A DNA stretch of 64,000 nt from Hyphomicrobiales bacterium (GTDB lineage: Bacteria; Pseudomonadota; Alphaproteobacteria; Rhizobiales; Rhizobiaceae), in NCBI GenBank assembly GCA_900470805.1, contig UCCA01000006.1, forward strand, positions 1-64,000, written 5' to 3'. A model generated the notes under the pieces. That model worked only from the letters and a program-made list of their open reading frames with translations, was not told the DNA's origin and searched no databases. Of this stretch, positions 9,202 through 16,151 are shown piece by piece. The position numbers and the translations under genes were made by a program. The number at the start of each line of letters is the position of its first letter. The first letter of the stretch is position 1.

Positions 9202-11565
9202 ATGCATTTCAGTTGGAGACCGGCCCTTATGGCGATCGTCTTTACGTCCCTACTTTTCATCCTCATCGGATTGGCACTTGGCGGAGGCGGGCTTTGGCTC
9301 GTCATGCTCGGTGGCAGTTTCTTCTACCTGTTCGCCGGCCTCATGTTCCTGGCGACAGCTTTCCTCCTGCTCAAGCGCAAGGCATCGGCCCTTTGGGTCT
9401 ACGCGGCGTTGATCGTCGTCTCCCTCGTTTGGGCGATCTACGAAGTCGGCTTCGACTGGTGGCAGCTCGGACCGCGCGGCGGCCTGATCATCCTGCTCGG
9501 TCTTTGGCTGCTGACGCCGTGGATCCGCCGCCCTCTCGGCTTCTCCGGCACGACGGGCACGGCCTATGCGGCCAGCCCATGGCCGCTGGCCGTACCGGTT
9601 CTGGCCGCGATCGTCATCGCCGGTTATTCGATGACGACGAGCCCGCACGACCAGCAGGGTAACCTGCCGACGGCCATGACCGGCAGCACCACCTTCGGTG
9701 GCACGGTCACCGATGGCGAGTGGCACCAGTATGGCCGAACGCCGTTCGGCCAGCGTTATTCGCCGCTCGAGCAGGTCAATGTCAGCAACGTCAAGGACCT
9801 GAAAGAGGCCTGGCGCTACCAGACCGGCGACGTGAAGCGTCCCGACGACGTCGGTGAGACGACCTACCAGGTCACCCCGCTCAAGATCGGCGACACGCTC
9901 TACATCTGCACGCCGCATAACCTCGCCATCGCGCTCGACGCCAAGACCGGCAAGGAAAAGTGGAAGTTCGACGCCAACTCCGGCATGAACCCGGACCGCC
10001 AGCACCAGACGTGCCGCGGCGTCACCTACTTCCACGACACGGCAGCGGCCGCCGGCGCGCCTTGCGTCGATACCGTCTTCCTGCCGACCGCAGACGCCCG
10101 CCTGATCGCGCTCGACGCGGCTGACGGCAAGGTTTGCACGAGCTTTGCCGACCAGGGCACGCTTCACCTGGAAAAGGGCATGAAATACAATCCCGCCGGC
10201 TACTACTACTCGACGTCGCCGCCGGTGGCGATCGACGGCAAGCTGATCATCGGCGGCGCCGTCAACGACAACTACTCCACCCAGGAGCCGTCTGGCGTCA
10301 TCCGCGCCTTCGACATCCACACCGGCGCGCTGGTCTGGAACTTCGATACGGGTAACCCCGACGTCACCACGCCGCTTCCCGAAGGCCAGACCTACACCAC
10401 CAACTCGCCGAACAGCTGGTCCGTGTTCAGCGCCGACGAAGGCTTGGGGCTTATCTACGTGCCGCTCGGCAACATGGTCCCCGACCAGCTCGGCATGGGC
10501 CGCAGCGCCAGCGTCGAGAAGTTCTCCTCCTCGATCACCGCGCTCGACATGAAGACGGGCCAGGTGAAGTGGGTCCAGCAGACCGTGCACCACGATCTGT
10601 GGGACATGGACGTTCCGGCGCAGCCTGTTCTCTTCGACATGAAGAAGGCAGACGGCACGGTCGTTCCGGCGCTCGTCGGCCCGACCAAGCAGGGCGATAT
10701 CTACGTACTCGACCGCCGCACCGGCGCGCCGATCATTCCGTTCAAGGAAATCCCGGCACCGCAGGGCACCATTCCGGAAGATCACGCTTCGCCGACGCAG
10801 CCGATCTCCGACCTCACCTTCTCGCCGCCACCGCTGCAGGAGAAGGACATGTGGGGCGTTTCGCTGTTCGACCAGCTGGCGTGCCGCATCGAGTTCCACC
10901 GCTACAAGTACGAAGGCCGCTATACCCCGCCGTCGCTTGAGGGCACGATCGTCTATCCCGGCAATTTCGGCACCTTCAACTGGGGTTCCGTCTCGGTCGA
11001 TCCGGAACGGCAGATCATGTTCGGCATGCCGACCTACCTCGCCTTCACCTCGCGTCTCGTTCCCGCCGCCGACATTCCGGCCAAGGGCCAGGGCGAAAAG
11101 GGCAGCGAGCAGGGCCTGAACCGCAACGACGGCGCGCCTTACGGCGTTGTCATGGGACCGTTCCTCGGCCCGCTCGGCATTCCTTGCCAGGCGCCGCCAT
11201 GGGGCTACATCTCCGGCGTCGACCTGACGACCGGCAAGATCGCCTACAAGCTGAAGAACGGCACCGTCGAGGACATGAGCCCGTTGCCCCTGCCCTTCAA
11301 GCTCGGCGTTCCCGGCATCGGTGGCCCGATGCTCACCAAGGGCGGCGTCGCCTTCCTCGGTGCTGCCGTCGACAACTACCTGCGCGCCTACGACGTGACC
11401 AACGGCCAGCAGCTGTGGCAGGCCCGCCTGCCGGCCGGCGGCCAGTCGACGCCGATGACCTACACGACATCCGACAACAAGCAGTATGTTGTGATGGTCG
11501 CTGGCGGCCACGGCTCGGTCGGCACCAAGCCGGGCGACTACGTGATCGCCTACACGCTGCCGTAA
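9202..11565 (+). CDS. gcd: Membrane-bound PQQ-dependent glucose dehydrogenase
   Basis: A 787-residue quinoprotein. About five membrane helices (residues 5-140) are followed by a periplasmic PQQ beta-propeller with blocks such as DGEWHQYGRTPFGQRYSPL, TPLKIGDTLYICTPHN and LYVPLGN-type strands. It oxidises glucose to gluconolactone in the periplasm and passes electrons to ubiquinone. The length fits Gcd (about 780-800). I chose the ATG at 9202 because GGGAG is four bases upstream and the first helix starts directly after it. No pqq synthesis genes are in this window, so cofactor supply must come from elsewhere. A terminator hairpin follows the stop by 23 bases. Confidence 0.93.
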   Translation: MHFSWRPALMAIVFTSLLFILIGLALGGGGLWLVMLGGSFFYLFAGLMFLATAFLLLKRKASALWVYAALIVVSLVWAIYEVGFDWWQLGPRGGLIILLGLWLLTPWIRRPLGFSGTTGTAYAASPWPLAVPVLAAIVIAGYSMTTSPHDQQGNLPTAMTGSTTFGGTVTDGEWHQYGRTPFGQRYSPLEQVNVSNVKDLKEAWRYQTGDVKRPDDVGETTYQVTPLKIGDTLYICTPHNLAIALDAKTGKEKWKFDANSGMNPDRQHQTCRGVTYFHDTAAAAGAPCVDTVFLPTADARLIALDAADGKVCTSFADQGTLHLEKGMKYNPAGYYYSTSPPVAIDGKLIIGGAVNDNYSTQEPSGVIRAFDIHTGALVWNFDTGNPDVTTPLPEGQTYTTNSPNSWSVFSADEGLGLIYVPLGNMVPDQLGMGRSASVEKFSSSITALDMKTGQVKWVQQTVHHDLWDMDVPAQPVLFDMKKADGTVVPALVGPTKQGDIYVLDRRTGAPIIPFKEIPAPQGTIPEDHASPTQPISDLTFSPPPLQEKDMWGVSLFDQLACRIEFHRYKYEGRYTPPSLEGTIVYPGNFGTFNWGSVSVDPERQIMFGMPTYLAFTSRLVPAADIPAKGQGEKGSEQGLNRNDGAPYGVVMGPFLGPLGIPCQAPPWGYISGVDLTTGKIAYKLKNGTVEDMSPLPLPFKLGVPGIGGPMLTKGGVAFLGAAVDNYLRAYDVTNGQQLWQARLPAGGQSTPMTYTTSDNKQYVVMVAGGHGSVGTKPGDYVIAYTLP

Positions 11566-11588
11566 CCGGCGGGGTTTTGACAATCGGG

Positions 11589-11616
11589 ATGGCCGCCTTC
11601 GGGCGGCCATTTTGCG
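11589..11616 (+). terminator. Intrinsic terminator of gcd
   Basis: ATGGCCGCC and GGCGGCCAT form a 9-bp stem with a TTCG tetraloop, followed by TTTGCGTTTG, 23 bases after the gcd stop codon. Confidence 0.8.
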
Positions 11617-11715
11617 TTTGGGGGGTGTGATCCTGCTCAGAAACGGATTCAAGGAGATACGAAACAGATTCGCGTTTCTGGAACATCTATTTGAATTTGA
11701 ACCAGCTTTCTCTGA

Positions 11716-12111
11716 TCATGCGGCGTCTATGTCCGTCAGCGCAAAATCGTTTCCCTTGTACAGCAGCGGCATTCCGCCATGCTTGGCGCATGCGTAGGCG
11801 AAACAATCGCCAAAATTCAGCGCCGCCGGATGGCGTGATTTTCCGTAACGATCAAATGCGTGAATTGCCAAGGTTCGCGTTTCCGCAGGTATGGAAATAA
11901 CGGTGATTGCCGCGAGCGCAAGGAAGCCTTCAACCGCCTCGTGCGCGTCGGGAACAGGAAGCTTGAGTTCCCGGGCTACAGCAACGACCGTTTCCCATAC
12001 CGCCATTGGCGAGGTGACGCGATGCTCATGTCTATTCAGGCGAGCAAGCAAATCGCTCGCGTCGTGCTCCTGAACAAGGATTGATGTCAGCGCCGATGCA
12101 TCCACAAACAT
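11716..12111 (-). CDS. vapC: VapC-family PIN-domain toxin
   Basis: A 131-residue PIN-domain ribonuclease. The acidic metal-binding residues are visible: MFVDASAL (Asp4), a middle Glu in MAVWETVVA, and a C-terminal block NFGDCFAYACAKHGGMPLLYKGNDFALTDI, with the typical NxGDxxxYA and GNDF motifs. Such toxins cut tRNA or rRNA. It lies three bases after the vapB stop and is co-transcribed with it. Confidence 0.92.
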   Translation of the reverse strand: MFVDASALTSILVQEHDASDLLARLNRHEHRVTSPMAVWETVVAVARELKLPVPDAHEAVEGFLALAAITVISIPAETRTLAIHAFDRYGKSRHPAALNFGDCFAYACAKHGGMPLLYKGNDFALTDIDAA

Positions 12112-12114
12112 CGG

Positions 12115-12357
12115 CTACTCCTCATAGAGGCTGTCGATAAATTCCTTGTCGGCAGGCGGACCTCGATCCGCGCCGGCGCGGGCTCGCAATGCCCGGCCGT
12201 AAGCAAGTCCACGCTCAACGAGCGATTCGCCTCCCTCCTCGCGTTCGATCTCGCGCAAAAGAGCTTGTCGCACCACTTCCGTCTTGCTTTGCCTGCGAGA
12301 CGTCGCAAGCTTTTCCGCAAGCTTATCGACGTCGTCGTTCTTGATATAAAGGGGCAT
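12115..12357 (-). CDS. vapB: VapB-family antitoxin
   Basis: An 80-residue protein of the Rv0623-type VapB family. It starts MPLYIKNDDVDKLAEKLA, and SKTEVVRQALLREIERE is the helix of the DNA-binding part. The tail (PPADKEFIDSLYEE) should fill the VapC active site. GGAGGG is six bases upstream of the ATG. Three GATATCCC boxes around the promoter point to autoregulation. Confidence 0.9.
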   Translation of the reverse strand: MPLYIKNDDVDKLAEKLATSRRQSKTEVVRQALLREIEREEGGESLVERGLAYGRALRARAGADRGPPADKEFIDSLYEE

Positions 12358-12400
12358 GGATATCCCTCCGAGATATCCCAGTATAGTTCAGGGATATCCC
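12358..12400 (-). promoter_or_regulatory. vapBC promoter with three operator boxes
   Basis: Three copies of GATATCCC lie at about 12358-12366, 12371-12379 and 12391-12400; the last is the full palindrome GGGATATCCC. Between the second and third, on the minus strand, is TATACT, a good -10 box. The site nearest the gene overlaps the Shine-Dalgarno. This arrangement fits cooperative repression by VapBC complexes. That is inferred from the layout. Confidence 0.55.
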
Positions 12401-12432
12401 TCCAGCAATCCCGCGCTTTCGATCCCTGTTCC

Positions 12433-13317
12433 TCACACCATCTCCGCCACGATCGTCGCGACCTCGCCGAAAACAGGGTTGATTTCGTCGGTCGTCGCCG
12501 TGGCTTCGTTGATATAGACCGCGATCAGAATCGGGCCGTGGCCGGGGGGCCAGCAGATGGCGATGTCGGCGGCGGAGCCGTTTTTTCCGGTGCCGGTCTT
12601 GTCGCCGATCTTCCAACCGTCGGGCAAGCCCTTGCGCAGGCGTTCGCTGCCTGTCGTGTTGGCGACCATCCATTCGACCAGCGTGTTCTGCGAGGGTTCC
12701 GACAGCACGGTGCCGAGCGTCAGGTTGCCGAGGGTGTCGAGCATGGCGTCCGGCGTGGTGGTGTCGCGCGGGTCGTCCTTCTTCGCCTCGTTGAGATCGG
12801 GCTCGATGCGGTCGAGACGGGTGGAGCCGTCGCCCAGCGTGCGCAGCCAGTTGGTCAGCTCCTTCGGGCCGCCAAGGGTTTCGAGCAGCAGGTTGGCGGC
12901 GGTGTTGTCGCTGAGCGTGATCGCCGCCTTGCAGAGTTCGCCGACGCTCATGCCCTCGCCGCCGACATGCTTTTCGGTCTCGGGCGAATAGTCGATCAGC
13001 TGGGCCTTGTCATAGACGACACGGCGCTCGAGATTTTCCTCGCCCTTGTCGACGCGACTGAGCACCATGGCAGCGGCCAACACCTTGAAGGTCGAGAACA
13101 TCGGGAAGGTCTCGGTTTCGCGATAACCGAAGGAGATGTTGGTCTGCGTGTCGATGACCGAAACGCCGATGCGTCCGCCGATGCGCTTTTCCAGTGCGCC
13201 GATGCGGCGGTCGATCTCGTCGCTGTCCGCCGCGCCGGCGACGACTGGCAGGAAGAGCGCGGGCACAAGCAATGCGGAGCCGAGAAGCGTGCGGCGGCGG
13301 AGTGAAAAGCGATGCAT
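12433..13317 (-). CDS. bla: Class A beta-lactamase
   Basis: A 294-residue serine beta-lactamase with all class A motifs: Ser75-x-x-Lys78 (STFK), Ser136-Asp137-Asn138 (SDN), Glu172 in EPDLN (omega loop) and Lys240-Thr-Gly (KTG). The N-terminus (SLRRRTLLGSALL) is a signal peptide with a twin-arginine look, ending near AGA at about 29. The enzyme hydrolyses beta-lactams in the periplasm. No ampR-type regulator is adjacent. Its ribosome binding site lies inside a perfect hairpin (13323-13351). It may also be read through from dmeRF, whose stop is 76 bp upstream. It resembles intrinsic chromosomal rhizobial enzymes; there is no sign of mobility. Confidence 0.93.
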   Translation of the reverse strand: MHRFSLRRRTLLGSALLVPALFLPVVAGAADSDEIDRRIGALEKRIGGRIGVSVIDTQTNISFGYRETETFPMFSTFKVLAAAMVLSRVDKGEENLERRVVYDKAQLIDYSPETEKHVGGEGMSVGELCKAAITLSDNTAANLLLETLGGPKELTNWLRTLGDGSTRLDRIEPDLNEAKKDDPRDTTTPDAMLDTLGNLTLGTVLSEPSQNTLVEWMVANTTGSERLRKGLPDGWKIGDKTGTGKNGSAADIAICWPPGHGPILIAVYINEATATTDEINPVFGEVATIVAEMV

Positions 13318-13322
13318 GAAAA

Positions 13323-13351
13323 CCTCTGTCTGAATCAGCAGCAGACAGAGG
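13323..13351 (-). terminator. Hairpin between dmeF and bla: terminator and/or ribosome-site blocker
   Basis: CCTCTGTCTG and CAGACAGAGG form a perfect 10-bp stem with a 9-base loop. On the minus strand the 3' arm is followed by TTTT and then the bla ATG. The same arm contains AGAGG, the only Shine-Dalgarno for bla. It could end dmeRF transcripts, hide the bla ribosome site, or both. Confidence 0.65.
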
Positions 13352-13393
13352 TAGAGCGGGATTGTGGCCCGCTTGCGTCGCTCATGCCTGCCT

Positions 13394-14440
13394 TCAGGCC
13401 GCGTGCCGCGCGGCCACCTCCGTCACCTCTACCGTGACATGAGACAGCTGGTCCAGTGACGAAAGCTTGTCCTTGTAGAAGGACGGCGCGCGCGGCGCGG
13501 ACGTAGCGACGGCGACGATCGCCGCGTGATGGCCGGGACCGACCTGCCAGACGTGCAGATCGGTGATGTGATCCTCTGACGTCTCGACCTTGGCGCGGAT
13601 TTCGCGCGGCAGGTCGCCGACAGACGGCAGCGTGTCGAGCAGCACGGCGCCAGACGACTTCAGCAGGCCCCATGCCCACTGGGCGATAATCAGGCCGCCG
13701 ACGATGCCCATCAGCGGATCGAGCCACAGCCAGCCGTAGAGGCTGCCGAGCAGCAAGGCGGCGATCGCCAGCACCGATGTCAGCGCATCGGCGATGACAT
13801 GCACGTAGGCCGAGCGCATGTTGTTGTCGGTGATGCGAGGGGCGTGGCTGCCATGGTCGCCGTGGGCGTGATCGCCATGATGGGCGTGCCCACCGTGGTG
13901 AGCGTGATCGCCATGCGAATGGCCAGCGTCGGGTTTGCGGCTCTTCGCCGGAGCGTGATGATGACCATGATCGTGGCCGTGGTGGTGACCATCCTTGAGC
14001 AGCCAGGCGCTGACGACGTTGACCACGAGGCCGAGGACGGCGACGCCGATCGCCTGGGAGAAGCTGATCGGCACCGGATTGACGATGCGCAACAGGCTTT
14101 CATAGGCCATCAGCAATGCGATCAGGGCCAGAATGATGGCGCTGGCGAAACCTGCGAGATCGCCGAGCTTGCCGGTGCCGAAGGTGAAGCGCGGATTGTG
14201 CGCCTGCCGGCGGGCATAGAGATAGGCGATCGCCGAGATCAGCATGGCGCTGGCATGGGTCGACATGTGCCAGCCATCGGCGACCAGAGCCATCGATCCG
14301 TACCAGGTGCCGGCGGCGATCTCGGCCACCATCATGGCCGCTGTCAGGGCGATGACCAGCCAGATACGGCGGGTGTTGCGATCATGGTCCTCGCCGAGGA
14401 AGACGTGTTCGTGCTGCAGTGTTTGGGTGGGTGCGCTCAT
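13394..14440 (-). CDS. dmeF: Cation diffusion facilitator, Co/Ni exporter DmeF
   Basis: A 348-residue CDF transporter with six membrane helices. HSTHASAML-like residues in helix 2 (DGWHMSTHASA) and HVIADALTSVLA in helix 5 carry the metal-site His and Asp. A long His/Asp/Gly-rich loop (for example GHHHGHDHGHHH) lies between helices 4 and 5, and a cytoplasmic domain follows. Such loops are typical of DmeF, which exports Co2+ and Ni2+ in rhizobia. GAGGAG seven bases upstream supports the start at 14440. It follows dmeR on the same strand by 48 bases, forming a metal-induced operon. Confidence 0.9.
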   Translation of the reverse strand: MSAPTQTLQHEHVFLGEDHDRNTRRIWLVIALTAAMMVAEIAAGTWYGSMALVADGWHMSTHASAMLISAIAYLYARRQAHNPRFTFGTGKLGDLAGFASAIILALIALLMAYESLLRIVNPVPISFSQAIGVAVLGLVVNVVSAWLLKDGHHHGHDHGHHHAPAKSRKPDAGHSHGDHAHHGGHAHHGDHAHGDHGSHAPRITDNNMRSAYVHVIADALTSVLAIAALLLGSLYGWLWLDPLMGIVGGLIIAQWAWGLLKSSGAVLLDTLPSVGDLPREIRAKVETSEDHITDLHVWQVGPGHHAAIVAVATSAPRAPSFYKDKLSSLDQLSHVTVEVTEVAARHAA

Positions 14441-14488
14441 CGCACGCTCCTCTTTGTTGGCCAAGGCTGTGTCATCGAAGGTCATGGA

Positions 14489-14761
14489 TCAGCGGATGTA
14501 GGTTCTCAGAACTTCGGAAATTTCCTGAACGGCCTCGCCGCGCGCCTTGTCGTCGGCGGCGTGCAGGACGTGTTCATGCAGGTGGTCGTCGAGCACCTCG
14601 CCGGTCAGGCCGTTCAGCGCGCCGCGAATGGAGGACAGCAACTGCAGTACCTCGCCGCAGGGGCGCCCGGCATCAAGCGCGCGCTCGACCGCGTCCATCT
14701 GGCCTTTCAGCCGGTTGATACGGGCGATCAGCTTTTTCTTGTTGTGCTGGGTGTGGGACAT
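14489..14761 (-). CDS. dmeR: Metal-responsive repressor DmeR (CsoR/RcnR/FrmR family)
   Basis: A 90-residue all-helical repressor. It has the family pattern: KKLIARINRLKGQMDAVERAL, then Cys in RPCGEVLQLLSSIRGALNGL, then HLHEHV. The Cys and His residues are the expected metal ligands. It should release DNA when Co2+ or Ni2+ binds, derepressing itself and dmeF. A G-tract operator of the type used by this family lies 13 bases upstream of the start. FrmR (formaldehyde sensor) is the main alternative, but linkage to dmeF favours DmeR. Confidence 0.9.
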   Translation of the reverse strand: MSHTQHNKKKLIARINRLKGQMDAVERALDAGRPCGEVLQLLSSIRGALNGLTGEVLDDHLHEHVLHAADDKARGEAVQEISEVLRTYIR

Positions 14762-14773
14762 GCTGCTCTCAAT

Positions 14774-14797
14774 ATAGGATAGGGGGGTACCCTACAT
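14774..14797 (-). promoter_or_regulatory. DmeR operator with a central G-tract
   Basis: The site reads ATAGGATAGGGGGGTACCC followed by TACAT on the plus strand: a run of six G flanked by A/T-rich arms in inverted order (ATAGGATA against TACCCTACAT). This is the known operator style of RcnR and FrmR relatives. It lies where the dmeRF promoter must be. Confidence 0.7.
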
Positions 14798-14866
14798 GAA
14801 GAACGGATCAATTGGAAGCGATGGCGTCGCTTGACAAACGCGGCGATTGGGAGGAAGTATCTCGGC

Positions 14867-14917
14867 ATGATCAAGAACGCGCACATCACCAGCTCGTATT
14901 TTTGGCTGTACCTGTAA
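14867..14917 (+). CDS. Leader peptide of a candidate aromatic-amino-acid attenuator
   Basis: A 16-codon ORF, MIKNAHITSSYFWLYL, ends in TAA. Codons 11-15 are Tyr, Phe, Trp, Leu, Tyr, a cluster of aromatic residues. GGGAGGAAG is about nine bases upstream. TTGACA at 14831-14836 may be the promoter -35 box. Immediately after the stop, GGCGGCT (14920-14926) can pair with AGCCGCC (14948-14954). That pairing would break the terminator that follows. This is the layout of amino-acid attenuators such as those of trp and phe operons. The controlled gene is a GNAT acetyltransferase, which is unexpected. Confidence 0.65.
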   Translation: MIKNAHITSSYFWLYL

Positions 14918-14942
14918 GGGGCGGCTGGACAGATCTTATTGT

Positions 14943-14971
14943 CAACAAGCCGCCGTCAGGCGGCTTTGTTG
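14943..14971 (+). terminator. Attenuator terminator ahead of the GNAT gene
   Basis: AAGCCGCC and GGCGGCTT form an 8-bp stem with loop GTCA, followed by TGTTGT. Flanking CAAC and GTTG can extend the stem. The 5' arm is shared with the candidate antiterminator that pairs with 14920-14926. Confidence 0.75.
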
Positions 14972-15030
14972 TATCTCAAGCGTCCTGACGGCAGAACACC
15001 ACAAACAATCGTCAGACAGGACGCAGAGAC

Positions 15031-15525
15031 ATGACCGACATCGAAGACAGTGAAATCTCGTTGATCCGCCCTCCGGTGATCAACATCCGCGCCGCCAAGC
15101 CGCGCGACCTCCCCCAACTCAACGAGATGATCGCCCTGCTCGCCAAGCACCACGGCGACGCCGCCGGCTCGACGCCGGAGCAGCTCGAGCGCGACCTGTT
15201 CGGCCCCCTGCCCTGGATTTCCGCGCTGGTCGCCGAGACGGATGCGGGCTTGATCGGCTACGCCATTCTGGTGCCGCTCTACAGGGCGCAGGAAGGCGCG
15301 CGCGGCATGGATCTGCATCATCTGTTCGTGCGTGACGGCCATCGCGGCCACGGCGTCGGCCAGCACCTCGTCAACCGCGCGCGCGACACCGCCCGCAGCG
15401 CCGGCTGCGGCTACCTCTCGGTCAGCGCCGCGACGGGCAACGTGCAGGCGCACCGCTTCTATGAAAACATGGACTTCGTGCCGCGTCCGGTAACCGGCAT
15501 GCGCTATCTGCAGGCGCTGGCGTAG
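15031..15525 (+). CDS. GNAT-family N-acetyltransferase
   Basis: A 164-residue acetyl-CoA-dependent acetyltransferase. The central strands VNIRAAKPRDLPQLNEMIALL and GLIGYAILVPLYR are followed by motif A (LHHLFVRDGHRGHGVGQHL), which holds the R/Q-x-x-G-x-G/A pyrophosphate loop. The C-terminus ends in AHRFYENMDFVPRP, typical of the fold. The substrate is not known; small amines or amino acids are common. Its mRNA has a leader peptide with an attenuator. A second hairpin (14981-15023) pairs the region of its AGGA ribosome site. Confidence 0.88.
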   Translation: MTDIEDSEISLIRPPVINIRAAKPRDLPQLNEMIALLAKHHGDAAGSTPEQLERDLFGPLPWISALVAETDAGLIGYAILVPLYRAQEGARGMDLHHLFVRDGHRGHGVGQHLVNRARDTARSAGCGYLSVSAATGNVQAHRFYENMDFVPRPVTGMRYLQALA

Positions 15526-15566
15526 GCGGCTGGGCGGTCGTCAAGCGGATGTGTCCGTGACCGTGG

Positions 15567-15851
15567 TCATGCAACGGCCTTCGCCACGATTTCGGGAAAC
15601 TGCTCGATCACCCGCATGTACGCGACGGCGAATTCCGGTGCCGTCGCGCGCGCTTGCTCCCAATCGCGCAGCGTGCCGACGGGCACGCGGAAACGGCGCG
15701 CGAACTCGGATTGCGACAGCCCAAGCTGGGTTCTCGTCCGGCGAATGAGGCGGGCGCGCTGGGCGCGATCCATCGCTTCGGCGGTTGCGCCGAAATCGTC
15801 GGCGTCTGAGGGATCAGCCGGCAGCACGATAGGCTCGTTCTTCACTTTCAT
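15567..15851 (-). CDS. HTH-type antitoxin partner of BrnT
   Basis: A 94-residue protein with a C-terminal Xre-type helix-turn-helix (LIRRTRTQLGLSQSEFARRF, then VPVGTLRDWEQAR). It overlaps the end of the BrnT toxin gene by 38 bases and is translated from its own GAAGGAG site. HTH proteins of this kind replace the usual BrnA as antitoxin in many rhizobial BrnT modules. It should bind the toxin and repress the operon. Confidence 0.85.
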   Translation of the reverse strand: MKVKNEPIVLPADPSDADDFGATAEAMDRAQRARLIRRTRTQLGLSQSEFARRFRVPVGTLRDWEQARATAPEFAVAYMRVIEQFPEIVAKAVA

Positions 15852-16092
15852 TGCTCCTTCTCACCGACATGAAGCGGGGCAGATTGCCCCGCCAGACGAA
15901 GACGCCGGTGAACAGTTTCCGCTCGACAACCCCGACCACCTTGAACCGTTCCTCGCCATCAATCTCGCGGATTGACGGAATGATCAGATGGTTTTCGTCC
16001 TCGGCAAAGATTCTGTCACCGAAGGCCAATGACAGCTTGTGCTTTTCGAGATTGGCCGCGTCCTTGCTGGGATCGAACCTGTCTGTCGTCAT
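15814..16092 (-). CDS. brnT: BrnT-family ribonuclease toxin
   Basis: A 92-residue toxin of the BrnT family. FDPSKDAANLEKHKLSL near the N-terminus matches the family signature (FxWDxxKxxxNxxKHxxxF). The middle carries GEERFKVVGVVERKLFTGVFV, and RRSNESEERAY is the C-terminal motif. BrnT cuts RNA and blocks translation. I chose the ATG at 16092, since the family begins there; a longer reading adds 12 residues through the operator. The toxin is encoded before its antitoxin, as is usual for this family. Confidence 0.88.
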   Translation of the reverse strand: MTTDRFDPSKDAANLEKHKLSLAFGDRIFAEDENHLIIPSIREIDGEERFKVVGVVERKLFTGVFVWRGNLPRFMSVRRSNESEERAYRAAG

Positions 16093-16102
16093 GACGGCGA
16101 CC

Positions 16103-16119
16103 ATACGGGATTTCCGTAT
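16103..16119 (-). promoter_or_regulatory. Probable operator of the brnT module
   Basis: An inverted repeat, ATACGG-GATTT-CCGTAT, lies 11 bases upstream of the brnT ATG. On the minus strand the sequence CTATAC overlapping it may be the -10 box. Confidence 0.5.
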
Positions 16120-16151
16120 AGTCCGCAATGTCGGTTATAGAGGCGGCGCTA

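Noticed and set aside
9250..11652. An 800-codon minus-strand frame opposite gcd
   Set aside because: Same reason: it is an antisense shadow of a gene with all family motifs.
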